Source: Molossus alvarezi
Taxonomy: Eukaryota; Chordata; Mammalia; Chiroptera; Molossidae
DNA: 64,000 nucleotides
Assembly: GCA_037176705.1 (NCBI GenBank)
Contig: CM073889.1
Span: 56,041,596-56,105,595 of the forward strand
Reading direction: 5' to 3'
The first letter of the stretch is position 1. Every line of letters starts with the position of its first letter. The position numbers and the translations under genes are program-made. Shown piece after piece: positions 1 to 13,070 of this stretch. Below the pieces are notes generated by a model. That model had not been told where the DNA came from, did not search any database, and saw only the letters and a list, made by a program, of their open reading frames with translations.

Positions 1-124
1 ATTTTTATATAGTCTTTGAAGATTAAAAATCAAATTCTATTTAGTTGTCACAATAGCTAACACCATTTACTGAGTACTTTATCGGTTGCAGCACTGAGAT
101 AAACACTATACATACCTTTAAAAA

Positions 125-347
125 GGCCGGGGTGGCTCAGTTGTTGAGCCTCCACCCATGCACCAAGAGGTCAACCAATTCGATTCCTGGTCAGGGCACA
201 TGCCCAGGTTGTGGGCCCAATCCCCAGTGGGGGGCATGCAGGAGGCGGCCAATCAATGTTCTCTCTCATCGATGTTTCTATCTCTCTCTCTCCTTTCCTC
301 TATCTCTAAAATCAATAAAGAAAAAATATTTAAATAAAAATAAAAAA
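125..347 (+). mobile_element. VES-type SINE (older subfamily, short tail signal)
   Basis: tRNA-like head with A box GTGGCTCAGTTGTTGAG and B box GATTCCTGGTC, CTCTCT tract, and end CTAAAATCAATAAAG rather than the GTCCTCGGGTGAGGAT end of the young subfamily. Confidence 0.85.
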
Positions 348-371
348 CCTGCAAGATGATTCTCCCTATTT

Positions 372-589
372 AAAAAATTTTTTTCAACATGTTTTTATTG
401 ATTTTTAGAGAGAAAGAAAGGGAGAGGGAGAAATAGAAACATCGATGAGAGAGAAACATCAATCAGCTGCCTCCTGTATGCCCCAACTGGGGATCGAGCC
501 CACAACCAGGCATATGCCGACTGGGAATCAAACCAGCAACCTCTTTGTGCATGGGTCGACACTCAACCACTGAGTCACACCAGCCGGGC
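372..589 (-). mobile_element. VES-type SINE (older subfamily)
   Basis: Flanked by TGATTCTCCCTATTT (357-371) and TGATTCTCCCCATTT (590-604), one mismatch. Confidence 0.9.
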
Positions 590-1461
590 TGATTCTCCCC
601 ATTTGAATATGAGAAAACTGAGGTTCAGAGCAGTGCATCACCACAAGCTAACCACAGAGTTAGGGTTTAAACCTAGGCCAGAATGCCCAGCCCAGCTCTT
701 TCCACCACTTCCTATAAATACGCATAGCTACAGGTGTTGTCACAAGCCACTGATAGGAAAAGAAGGATAAGATACAAATATAGGCCACTGGGGCCAAACA
801 CATCACCAGAATAACAGGGTACCTAAACAGGTGACTCAAACTGTACCCTTGTTCTGCTTTCTGAAGGAGAAGCCCAGCGAGCTTTTTCCAGCACTAAGTT
901 TCCCAAAAGCAGGGACACTATCTTTTTCTTCTAGGCTTTTCTAAGCATGCACTGCATTGGGCTAGCAGAGCCCACTTTGCTGGTATACTTATTACATGGT
1001 GAGGTGATGTTTAAAAAAAATGGTGAGGTAATATTGAATTTTCTCAGCCCTCCCACAGAACTTCTTCTAGTATCTGCCAGTCTCAACGTGGCCTGAGACC
1101 CCAGGCAAGCTTTATCAAGAAGTCAGTCCAGTTTTCCATCCACACCCATCTTCCTCCAAACCTTGCTCACTCCAACATCACCCCGTCACCACCTCACTAC
1201 CCTGAAACTGTGAGAGCATGTCCCAGGAGCTCCCAAATGTCACAGCCCTTCTTTAGGTGCACTTACAAACCCCAAAACTAGCTTTGGGGCCAGCATCTAG
1301 TACCTCCCTTCGAGAGCAACAGAAATGTTGAAAAAGAGACCAAAGTCTGAAAAAAAGGAAATAATTCCTAGCATTAGAGGATCTCCAGATCATGAGATTT
1401 AATCCCAGGCTCAGAAACTAAGAATGACTTGGAGTAAAGGGGTGTTTTGTTGCAGTAAAAG

Positions 1462-1556
1462 TAGGAAGAGGAGGAGGAGAGGAGTGAAGGAGGAGGAAAG
1501 GGGAGGGAGGAGGAGGAGGAGGAGGAGGAAAAAAGAGGAAAAAGAAAAAGAAAGAA
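1462..1556 (+). repeat. Purine-rich GGA/AGG low-complexity tract
   Basis: About 95 bases of almost pure A/G on the plus strand, with a (GGA)n core near 1507-1529. The opposing charged and serine-rich frames are translation artefacts of this tract. Confidence 0.85.
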
Positions 1557-1844
1557 TGCTAATGATGACATTAGACAGGAGAGAGGCCAGCTTTGTCTTG
1601 CATCCTGTTGAATAGCCAACTAAAACAATGAAATGTTTCTTTCCCTCCCCTTCTTTGCCTTAAAAAATTCAAGAATTTCATTTCTTTCTTTGAAACATAG
1701 CCCTTGCATAATTTCAATGCTCTTTCCAGCTGTGTGCAAGCTGAGGGGAACGGCTGTCTGACTCTCCCCAACGACCTCTGAAGTAGAGACATTCCTGGGT
1801 CAAACTTTGCAGTGCTGGCCTGCGGGTGACAGTGACAATGAGGG

Positions 1845-2055
1845 TTGCTTCCATTTACTGGACCTCTACCTCGCACCCAGAAACATGCACAATTATTACT
1901 GCTAATCCTAACAGCAAACCCCAAAAGTAGGTATTATTTCTTTTTTGAATCAGGTGAAAAAACTAAAGAAAAGCAAAATGTCCAGTCACACAATAAGCAA
2001 GCAAAAGAGGCAAAATTCCAATTTAAATCTTTCTGACTCTAGAGCCCAGGCCTAT
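1845..2055 (+). repeat. MIR-like ancient SINE remnant
   Basis: Recognisable core pattern: TTTACTGGACC, then a spaced counterpart of the aact-gagg-cacaga region, ending TCTGACTCTAGAGCCCAG. Strongly diverged. Other MIR-like remnants were noted near 3900-4030, 9630-9680, 20520-20670, 35820-35990 and 61220-61650. Confidence 0.55.
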
Positions 2056-4633
2056 TTCACTGTAGCTTCTTAACTCTCCGGGAAGGTCTATAAGGCAAAG
2101 TCTGAACTCTCCTGTGGATTTCCCAAAGGCAGCCATTAATTAGGCATGACAAACAAAGTACCAAAGTTTACAGTGTCAGTAAATTTTAAAATTTTTACAA
2201 GCTCCAAAATACAAAAAAGAAAACTGAAATTACTTAGTTGAATCAAATGTCTACTAAGATATAAGAGAATGCCATCCAGCAACTTGGGATTCAAGGCATA
2301 TGTATGTATAAACTATATTTTATGTGGTATGTCAGCACATTTTATTCATGTTCGTCCGATTTCCAGGCTGTGGGTGTGGGATCTTAGTCCCACAAAGGTC
2401 TAAGAGCAGCCACCAGTTCCTCTTGCCTTTCTGCCCATGGCAGACCCTGAGGAAACAGAGAAAGGAGGGCCTCTGAGAGCAGAGGCCAGATCAAGCATTT
2501 CTCACAGGTGACAGGAATAGTTTTCCCAGCCTTCTCTGAGTTTCCATCCTCAAAAGATGGCTGTGCAACAGGGTCCACACAGTCCCCCTCATCCATCTGT
2601 GAGAGACTGGGATGAGGCTGGAGCCAGAGAGGCTATCCAGTGTCAGGCCAGGTCCCTTGAGCCCCCTGACAATTATCCCTGCCACACACACAACCTCTCT
2701 CTGCTATCTCCATCTGGGGACACTATTTTCAGCAGCATTTCCTCCATTTCCAGCTCTTCCCCAGTATTGGTAAATATTGATAATTACCTCCAAATGCAAA
2801 AGCAAAGAAGCAGTTTGTGTTTTGAAATAGGATCATAATTCAAATTGGAAGCTGACACTAATCATTTGATGTTCACTTAAAAAGACCAGATAGACTATGC
2901 AGAAACATTTCAGTGGAAGGACCGATAAAGAGAAGGGAAATAAAAATTATTGGTATTTACTCAGCTGCAATGCTTGTGGAAGGAAACTCTTTTAAAGGGG
3001 GCACTTCAGAATGGTTACACAATCTGAATTTTACAGATAACACTAGAAATATTTTCTCACAGAATGCACTCTATCTCTATCATCATATCTCTACGGTGTG
3101 CTGTTCACGTCTTTCACTGCAGGAATTCTCACTCAGTTCTGCTCCATTATGAGCTGAGGGTGACTCAGAATATACAAGGCATTCAAGAATCTGACTGTAA
3201 ATTACTACTAAGAAATATCTGTCCCTTTCCCCGTTCACCAACTCTGCCTTAGGGAGTGAAGACGGAGAACCACCCCAAAGCCACATGCAGAAACAACTTT
3301 TCATTCCCCTTACAAACTAGACTCCTTTGAAAATTGAAGGCTCCAGCATTTTTCAGAAATTATGTTCCAGGAAAAACATAGCGTGAGCCTCTTTTGAAAG
3401 CCTGCAGCTCAAATACCTTCCTTTCCTAACCAGACCCTTCTAATAAAAGCCAGGACAGGAGCTTCATAGGGAAGCAAATGAGAAGGACAGCCATGGGTCT
3501 CCTCTCTCAGTGCTGTCAAATTCAAGTTCTGTACTAAATATCACTCTGATCCATTAAACGCCATGAGGATGTCACACATACTAATATGTTCCACAGTGTA
3601 TGCGCATCTATCTTACAGACACACTCACTTTGGAAGATTTATGTTGCAATTAGAAAAGATTAGAAGACAGCTGATTTCTTATAGGGCTAAGCCTGGGAAC
3701 CCAGTTTTTCTTCTTGATGGTTATCAGAGGATCAGGTAGCAATGTGGTTCCCTCCTAGATTTCATTTTGCCATGCTGTAGATACTCACAGGGGCCAAGCA
3801 ACAGACATGCTCAGTGAATCAAATAAAAGAACTACAACCCTACCTATATCTCTACAACCCTCTACCCATATGCTCATAACTGGTTCGGGCCAGAGGGACC
3901 AACATCACAAGAACCATTCCCTACCATGTGCCACAAGCTTTACAGAAATTTTCTCTAAACCACCACCCAAGAAGGATAATCACCTGCATTTGAGGTGCAC
4001 AAACAGGCTCAGAGAGGCAAATTGAAGTGTAATTGCCACTGCAGTGCCCACAGCGAGCTCCAGGCCATGCCTGAGAATGGCTCCTTCTACCTTACCATCA
4101 TCTCTCGTGTGTCCTCAGGGTGCTGAACCTCCCTACTGCTGTTGTTGTATATTAAGTTCTTTTGGGTGTTAACATTCTGGAAGCACCTGAAATCAATAGT
4201 TCCTAAGTTGGGGGAACCAAAAAAGATGTGAGACCCCAGTTCTGGCATAGGCTGGAATCTAGTGGGACAGAATTGTACACCAATAGGTCTTTCTGGCTTG
4301 AAAGAATTGTACACTAATAGGTTTTTCTGGCTTTCAACCACAGAACAGTTGAAAATAGGTAAATCCTAAACAAAGTCAGACATGGCCTATTTCATATCGC
4401 ACACTGTGCCTCTGGGAAGCAAGGAGATCCCCATTTTTTTCTCCTGGAAATTCTTTGCTTTGGTTAATACCATAAACTTGCAGAAAAAGAAAACAGTATA
4501 AGAAGGGTTGATGACTAAAGTCCGTATCTTGAAATGTTTGAAAAGTGAAGTCAGATTACCTTTACACTGATATGAAAGGGAGAGAGTACACAATGACCCT
4601 TGCTTCAAACAAAACCCTTCCCATGTGGTTTTT

Positions 4634-4886
4634 TTGTTTGTTTTTTTTTATCCTCACTCGAGGACATTTTTGCATTTATCTTCAGATAGAGCGGGAGGGA
4701 GAGAGGGAGGAAGAGAGAGAGAGAAACATCAATGTGAGAGAGACATCGAGTGGTTGCCACCCGCACAACCTCAACCTAGGTCGGGGACAAACTGCAACCG
4801 AGGTATGTGTCCTTACCGGGAACTGAACCCGGGACTCTCTGGTCCGCAGGCCAATGCTCTAATCGCTGAGCCAAACTGGCCAGGGC
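4634..4886 (-). mobile_element. VES SINE
   Basis: Full length. Flanked by TCCCATGTGGTTTTT at 4619-4633 and 4887-4901. Confidence 0.93.
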
Positions 4887-4921
4887 TCCCATGTGGTTTT
4901 TAATTAAAAAGTAGTTGTTCT

Positions 4922-5159
4922 GCCCTGGCCGGTTTGGCTCAGTGGTTACAGCATTGGCCTGCGGTCCAGAAAGACCCGGGTTTGGTTCCCGCTAAGGGCA
5001 CATACCTCAGTTGCAGTTTGTCCCCGGTCCTGGTTGGGTCGTGCAGGTGGCAGCCACCTGATGTGTCCCTTTCACGTAGATGTTTCTCTCTCTCTCTCCC
5101 TCCCACTATATCTGAACAAAAAAAATGGAAAAATGTCCTCAAGTGAGTATAAAAAAAAA
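4922..5159 (+). mobile_element. VES SINE
   Basis: Full length. Flanked by AAAAAGTAGTTGTTCT at 4906-4921 and 5160-5175. It sits 35 bp from the previous copy, in opposite orientation. Confidence 0.93.
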
Positions 5160-5188
5160 AAAAAGTAGTTGTTCTGCTTTTACAACAC

Positions 5189-5448
5189 ATTTTTTTTTGT
5201 TGTTAATCCTCACCCAAGGATATTTTTCCCTTGATTTTTTTTTAGATAGAGTGGAAGGAAGAGAGGGAGGGAGGGCGAGAGAAACATGAATGTGAGAGAG
5301 ACACATTGATTGGTTGCCTCCCGCACACGCCAACCAGGACTGGGGTTCAAACCTGCAACCCAGGTACATGCCCTTGACTGGGAATCAAACCCGCAACCCT
5401 TTGGTCTACAGGCCGACACTCTTATCGCTGAGCCAAAACAGCTAGGGC
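5189..5448 (-). mobile_element. VES SINE
   Basis: Older copy (AATCCTCACCCAAGGATA end). Flanked by TGCTTTTACAACAC at 5175-5188 and 5449-5462, so its target borders the duplication of the preceding SINE. Confidence 0.92.
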
Positions 5449-5524
5449 TGCTTTTACAACACTTTTTAACCTCTGCCACTATATGTATAAGGCTGCAAAC
5501 GATATTTTCATTAATTTTTGTTAA

Positions 5525-5935
5525 ATGTTGAAAGAAACAATATTTTTCTTTTTAAAAGAAAAAAAGATAGCAAGAAACTTTATTGTGGAGGAATCAGGCA
5601 TTTATAGGCATATATGGGAAGCCATCGTGGCTGTGGCTTACAGTTTATTTTGTCTTGAAAGAGTCCAAGGTCATTCTAACTATGCTGACCTGATCATCTC
5701 CATCCAGGACTGTAAGCAAACACTGCCCTCTTGTGCACCAAACACTCCCAAAGTCAGCATTGAGACGGTTTCCACCCACAGCCCGGTAGTCAGCCTGCAG
5801 TTGTTTGTATAGCTGCTCTCTCCAGGGCCTGGAAATGTGTCAGGGAAAGGATGACACACATCTGTTACTAGAATGGTGCTTGCTAAAATGTCCCCAGATT
5901 GCTTTCCAAGACAGATTTTGAGATAAAAAGAAGGG
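5525..5935 (-). other. Unexplained segment with minus-strand polyadenylation signal
   Basis: On the minus strand a roughly 55-codon open stretch (including TVLDGDDQVSIVRMTLDSF) ends at TAA near 5655. AATAAAG follows at about 5581-5587, and A/T-rich sequence comes next. This looks like the 3' end of an mRNA, possibly a truncated processed pseudogene, but I do not recognise the protein and saw no clear duplication. It may be chance. Confidence 0.25.
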
Positions 5936-7617
5936 GAGATGCAGCTGAAGAAATCAAACCAAAAATAACTGACTCTTATCTTTCCTAGAAAATATTCATT
6001 CCTAGAAAAGAAATTCTATTGGTTACCACAGAAATTTTCTTATTCCGTACTTTTAAAAACTTTTAGAACAACTAATCAATCTACAATAGCAAGCATAGAA
6101 TACTTCTTTGTACCTAAGAAATATCTGCCAAGAGAAGAGATTCCATTTGATTCTAGAGAAAAAAAGGGGGAGGGGGCAGGTTGCTTTCTCAGAGGAATCC
6201 CCTAAAGCTCAGCAGTATGTTCCCCTTCTTTCTGAATAGCCCCCACCACCACCTGGCAGGATTACCTGCAAACATTCTCTCCTCCAACCTAGGGATAGGG
6301 TTCTGTCCCCAGAAGACCAAACTGGCATATCATAAGAACCTTAAAGGATATAACCTCCTGTTCCCTTATTACAGAACTTGAGAAAAATCAAAGGCAGAAA
6401 AGTATCCACTCAAGTCTGAGGCCAGGCCAGGCCTGCTTGGAAGGAACATCCAGGGTAAATAAAGCCTTGGTCTTCTCTGAGTCTCCAGTCCCAGTTCTGA
6501 ACTACAAACCATATAAATGTTGCACCAATCCTCCACCCTTCTGAGCACAACCAATCTCATGCCAAACTCACTTCTGGGGGAGAAAAAAAGGCAAAAATTT
6601 CCCCAATGCATTATCTTCAACCCAATGGGAACCCCAGAAGAAAAGGGGATGAAGAAAATACTAAGGGGCATGTGCTCTACGGGCTTTGACCAGTATCCAG
6701 AGGTGGGCTGGGTGCCAGTGACTTCAGTTACTTCACTTACCATTTCTGATGTCCAGTGCTTGGTATAGTGGTTCAGGAATATATCTTTAACCTCTGCCTG
6801 ACTATGAATCATAAGAAGCCAAAGGACTAATAATAAGCAACCCAACAGTCACAGAGTAATGAAAACTCTGGTTCGCTGTATGTCAGGAATACCTGGCAGC
6901 TCCACTTCAGCCCTTCTCTTCACTATGGGAAGGAAGTGAGGATGCAGTACCAGAAACTTACAATATTATAGGTGGAAGACGACCAACAGGACAACTGTCC
7001 TGAGACCAGACACCTCCAGAGGCTGGCTATCTTCCTCCCTCTTATTCTCTGTCCTCATATTAGACTGAAAAGATATGCAACTGCTTTATCCTCCAGCAAA
7101 ATCAAGTGACATAGAATCCAAATATACATATTTGTCCAAATACACCTTTGTCCAAATATATCAATCCCATACCAGGTCTCTTTTATGGAAACTGTCTCTG
7201 ATACAGTCAGCCAGCTTGACCTCTTAATTATAGAACAGCCTGACCTGTCTCCTGCCTCAAAACTCTCACATGTGTCACTCCCTCCCAAGACTCCAGTGGT
7301 CAGCTCCTGTTCCTCCTTCAGATTTTAGCTTAAACTTAATTTCCTCAGAAAGGTCTTCCCTGACCTCCAAACTAGATTCCCCAAATCCATACATCCCTGT
7401 CTGGGCATCCTTTATTGTCCTTCATAGCACTATCATAATTTATAACTCTGCACTTTTCTGTTTACTTCTGTAATGTTTTTCTCCACACTACTAAAAGTGA
7501 GGCACATGAAAGGAGGAACCACTGCTGCCTTGTTTACCAATGTAAACACAACTCCTAGCATGTAGTAGGTTGCTCAGGGTTTGTTGACTGAACTAATTAA
7601 TAAAACATCTTTACTTC

Positions 7618-7896
7618 TTTTGTTGTTGTTTTGTTTTTTGTTAATCCTCACCCAAGAATACTTTTCCTTTAATTCTTAGGGTGGAAGGGAGGGAGGGGAA
7701 AGAGAGAGAGAGAAACATCAATCTGAGAGAGACATAATGATTGGCTGCCTCTCTTACAACCCCAACCAGGGCCGGGGATTGAACCGGCAACCCAGGTACA
7801 TGCGCTTGACTAGGAATCAAACTTGAGACTCTTCAGTCCATGGGCCAAAAATGGACTTAAAATATGGCTCTAATTGCTGAGCCAAACCGGTCAGGG
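7618..7896 (-). mobile_element. VES SINE (older copy)
   Basis: Flanked by TAAAACATCTTTACTTC (7601-7617) and TAAAACACCTTTACTTC (7897-7913). The head is interrupted by about 25 extra bases near 7840-7865 (GGCCAAAAATGGACTTAAAA). Confidence 0.9.
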
Positions 7897-7913
7897 TAAA
7901 ACACCTTTACTTC

Positions 7914-8150
7914 GCCCTGGCTGGTTTGGCTCAGAGGTTAGAGCGTCGGCCTATGGTCCAGAGAGTCCCGGGTTCAGTTTCCGCTACGGGCACGTACCTC
8001 AGCTGCAGTCTGTCCCTGGCCCTGGTTGGGTCGTGCGGATGGCAACCACTATATGTGTCACTTTCATGTCGATGTTTCTCTCTCTCTCTCTCCCTCCCAT
8101 TCTATCTGAACAAAATATGGAAAAATGTCCTTAGGTAAGGTTAAAAAAAA
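7914..8150 (+). mobile_element. VES SINE inserted at the edge of the preceding SINE's duplication
   Basis: Starts right after ACACCTTTACTTC (7901-7913). The same 13 bases recur after its A-tail at 8153-8165, giving three copies of one target sequence. Confidence 0.93.
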
Positions 8151-11118
8151 AGACACCTTTACTTCTACAATGTCTGATCTTAAGGAATAAGGTCGCCTAG
8201 CCAAATCTTCAGGACACTAAGAATCTGGGGGGAAGAAATGAAAGAAAGCCAAGAAGCAAGACCAGGTGCTCAAACAGCCCCCAACCTAGTGCAAAGAATG
8301 AGTGACAAAACAAACAAGGAGTTGTCGAGAGAAACTGCAGGAGTCAAGACCCAAGACACCAGCCCAAAAGCCCACAGGGGCCTATAACTATGATGTCACA
8401 CATTTTTGGGTGTCTTTGGGCTTGCCTTTGAGAAAACACATGAAAAATGGTGAAACTGGCTGATGGAGGTGAGTCAGAGTCTCAGAGCAAGACAACAGCA
8501 GCAGTATCAAATCTCTACCCTCTTGCTTCCGAAAGCCTCCTCTCTTTCCCCAGCAGGTTTATTTTTGTAATGGTATATGAAGCCCAAGCTCGTGTCTGGC
8601 CTCCCAAGTTCATAAGAACCTGGTGCTCCAGGAAGTTTATATTTGGAAGGAATTCTAGGCCCAAAGCTTGACCATCAGAGATAATCTCTTTCTGTCATGT
8701 TGTCAAACAAGACCTGGACAGAGCTGGGGTCACCCACTGGACAGCAAATATGCCCAATCTATCTCTGGAGGGCCGTCTCTTCCTTCACCTTCAGTCTATT
8801 TGTAGAACAATCACTGGCACCAGCCACAGGCTTGCATTACACTCATTTCCCCAACCACAAGCTCTGAGGCAAGTTTAAAAGTCCTCGTCCTGTCTCAGAA
8901 TCAGGTCTGAATTAATACCCTCCCTCAAAAGAACTCCAGTAGCAAAGTGAAAACAGACACACTAGACAATGCCCTTTGAAAGCCCCAGCAGGGACAGCTA
9001 GTGACAATACAGCCCCTGGCTCTGAAAGAAACCTTAAGGTTAAAGGTTCACAGAGGTAGAAGAATTACCAAAGAACAAGTTTGTTCAAATTTCCTTCAGC
9101 AGATTTAAACAACTGGGGTCAAGCTGAAGATTGCCAGCAAAAATCTATGAGAAAACTCAATCCCTTTCAACTATGTAGAGAAAGGAAAATATACAGTCTG
9201 GGAGGGATCTACATTATAGCTTTTTTAAATGTTCTTGAAAAGGTCACCCCTGTTAACTCAAAATCAGTCCATTGAAGGCTGTCCTAAAACTGCTTCTCTA
9301 AAACAACAGGGCTGCCAGACCCTCAGCATGTACAGTGAGCTGCACTGTGGTTGCCATGTTTCAGGCACTGGTGTGCTGACCCTCTGTGGGCCACAAAATT
9401 AACCATCAGCACAACAGAAATCTGCTCTGAGTTAAACTACTTTGCTACACAAAGTGGCCTGAAATGAAATATGAGGATTGAATTTCCATTGAAAGATTAA
9501 CTTGTCTAACCTCAAGGCAGGTTTCCTCTACTGTGAACTCTGTTTGGCCAATGGTTTAAAGTACCACAGGAGGGTGGGTAATTGCTGCAGGCAGTGGGAA
9601 ATGACCTCTTCAGCTATTCATTCACTCCTCCATGTATGCATGTACCAAACATTTACTCTGTGCCAGGCCCTGTCCTGGGCCCTTAAAGATGGAGTTGAAT
9701 GATAATAGGCCCCAGCCCTCAAAGGGATCAAGTCCAATGGAAAACATAATCCAGTAAACCGAAAATAACAACAGATGGGAAGAAAATGAGATCCTAGCAT
9801 ATGCAGAGGATATTATAGGCTCTCAAATAAGGGTTACCTAATCCAGGCTGTGGAGGGTCAACAGTGAGGTGTCCCTAAAATGTGCAGTTAGCCAGAAGCA
9901 TTTGCCCAAAGATTTACAAGTAATTCATTAAGCTTGGAGTCCTGAGAGAGACAGAGACAGAGAGATAAGGAGACAGAGAGACACAGATCCATCCGGAATG
10001 GCCTTGTCAACCATAATGAGGAGTTTGGCATTTATGCCAGTGGAAAACAACTGAACACTTTTAAATAGTAAAGGAAAATAATTATATTAACTACTTATAA
10101 AGTGTTCTTGGCTACAGAGGAGAAGGTAGTTTTAAAAGGAAGCTGAAATCAGAGGCTGTGAAGAATTGTATGCATCCAGTCAGGAGCTAATGGAGACCTG
10201 CCCTAAAGAAGCAGTTGTGGTGATGGGGATGCTGAACAAATTAGAAGACATGCAAGAGGGACAAAACCTGGTACTGATTCATATGAAAGCAAAGAAGTAG
10301 GACATGCTGAAGATCATATTAAAGGTTGTGTCTTTTGAGAATGGAGATATAATTTCATTGGGAAAGTGAGGAAGTAAAGAGGGTGGTCTTATGGAGTCTG
10401 AGGGCCTATGGTGTTCACTGGAAGGAAAACCAACCCAGTAAGCAGTTAGATACTCAGGTCTAGAATCACATATTCATATTTAAATTAAATAAAATTAAAA
10501 TTTCAGTTTCATAGTTACACTAGCCAGAGTGCAAGTGCTCAACGGCCACAACGGCTAACAGTTACCGCAGAAAATATCAGTTGGAAAGTGCTGGTCGAGC
10601 CCCTGCAAAGATTTTTTTTAAACATTGTCAGCCCTCTCTTGGCCATGCTGAAAGCTAATGGCAAAAACCAGCTTTCCTTCCCAATCTTCCATGGTCTACT
10701 TGTCTGTGGGCATCAAACAGCAAGTGCTCAAAAAATGGAATCCTTGTATAAAAAGTCTTTTTTCTCTACAGCATAAGTTCTGAGGACCATTTCTAAATGT
10801 GCCCTGGATCATTTTAGAGCACAGAGAACACTGAGTGTGCATGTGCACACACACTAGGGTCTCTGCTGCTTATAGCATAAGCCTTTAAATTCACCTGGAA
10901 ATGACCACAAGCAGAGCTATTTTTTAAAGTACCATACTACAACATAACTGGAAAAGCAGAGCTCTAGTCCCAGTGTCAGATGATCAAGGGTAAGCCACTG
11001 ACCCTCTCAGAGCTTTAAGCAACCCAAATAAATCTATGGTAAAGGATAAAGCCACAAGACCAAGCAGGGAAGATTCCTAAGGCCAAGCAGGTCAATGCTA
11101 GCAATTCCAAGCACTGAT

Positions 11119-11151
<33 letters not shown>

Positions 11152-11153
11152 TT
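11119..11153 (+). repeat. (GTT)n microsatellite
   Basis: About eleven GTT units ending in a T run. Confidence 0.95.
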
Positions 11154-13070
11154 AAGTCAGGTTTATCTTTAGGTGGCACCTGTGCATGTCATCAAATAAA
11201 TATCCTCAGGAAGCAAGTTAGAGACAAAGGAAATTATTTCTGGAGGCCCCAAGACAAGAGAGGCATCATCAAAACACAGGACATATGAAAAGAGGAAAAG
11301 TCAACTTCTATCTCAACAGTAAAACTTGTCTCTTCTCCTGCCAAGAGAGGATCACCATGTTAACCAAGTCCTTCCTGCTCCCTCCCCACCCAACCAAGGC
11401 TACTTCAAAGCAGCAGAAGCCTAATCACACAGCACAAGAAAATAAAAGACCAAATTAACAAAAATCATCTTAAATAATCCAGGGGAGAAAGGAAGCAGAA
11501 ATCTCTATTTTTGACAAATTTACTTATCCATAAACTCCTCAGCAAGCATGGGGCTAAGATCGAAGAGTGGCTCCTGGGCAAATCAGAGCCTCAGAAATCA
11601 GCCTGGGTTAAACCCGTGCTCTAGCCACTGTTCTTTGGAGTCCCATTTTTATGAACTATGCAATAGAGGGGAAACACCACCTTCAGGGCCTGGCTTTCAG
11701 GATGCAGTGAGATGATCAAGGGTCTAAAACAGTGTCCAGCAGACAGTAGCTGTTCTTAAAAATGTCCATCCCTCCTTGTTCCTTCTGAGTCACAGATGAC
11801 TCTTCAGCCATTGCTCAGTCTCCCAGATGCACACCCCAGGAACCACACTTTCCCTCCTGATGGTGACCTTCTGCCAGTGGTGTCCCTCTCCCTCTTTCTC
11901 TCCCTCTTCCAGAATATCTGAAAGCTATAGTCACAATGGGGAAAGGGATGGCCAACCTTCAAGACCATTTGTCACATGCCCTCCCCTCAGACTCTTCAAA
12001 AGCCACTAGAAGAGATCTCCCAGTTTCAAATCTACCCACAACACAGGCAAGAGGCTCTCCAAACTCCTGGGCTCTTGGCCATACCGGCCTCCACAGCTCA
12101 GGATACACCCTGATGGTTCCTTTGTGAACTTCACATTCCAGCTCTTCCCTCATCTCTGTGTCTTTGTCTAACCAAGTCCTGTAACTGGAAAGCCTCCCAT
12201 CTTCTCCACTGGCAAAATCTCAACCATCCTTCAAAATGTCAATAAGAGAGAGATTGCGAAATGGCGGCGGAGTGAATGGAAGCTGCACAGACCGTCTCCC
12301 AGGACCCAACTGGAATTACAACTAAAACACAGACAAATCGACAGGAAAAAGCAACAGAAAAGCAGCTTGCAAGGACCGTATAACCAGGGACACTGACTCG
12401 ATCCTGGTAGGATTGCGAAGGCGCGAGACCGTGGCTGGAAGCCTACTGTCTGCAGCTCAGCAGCAACCTTAGCTATGACCAGCGCCCTCAGGTTAAACTC
12501 CCAAACGGCTCCACAGCACAGAGCTGTGACAGGTTAAAATAGCTACAGGCACTCACCTTGGGCTCCAGCAGAGGGAGGGCAGACTAGACTGGAACTGGGT
12601 GGGTACACTCGGGATTTGGAGGGGGCTCAGAGCTTTTGCTGAGTTGCAGCCAGGCAGGACAGTGGCCATATTGCTTCTTCCCAGGGCTCTTGGGAGAGGC
12701 AGCAGTCCCTCCCTTGGAGATTCACACCCACCCTGTGGACCACTGAAATGCAAATTGAGGCTTACTAACCAGCATCTGCCCCACCCTTAGGAAATCCCCT
12801 TATGCTGAGCACCTGAGGGAGTTTTTCAATCAACTGACAACCCAAAACTCATCAAGTAACCTCAACTGCTAGCCTCCAGGAAAAAAGCTAGAGGATAACA
12901 GTACCATTCCTGGGCTAGCAACTCTAACCAGGAAAGTAAGACTTGACAGTGGTGTTTAACGTGGGTCCTCCTTTGCTCATCTAAACATAAGAGAGGGAGC
13001 TACAAACAGCAGAACACCAATACCCACAGGGAAAACTTGGCAGGCCCCAAAACCCACTGTGATAGCCAAA

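Noticed and set aside
6369..6845. 158-codon minus-strand open frame in EEFSEC intron 1
   Set aside because: The hydrophobic N-terminus looks like a signal peptide, but no family resemblance, splice context or CpG promoter was seen. One frame this long is expected by chance in 64 kb.
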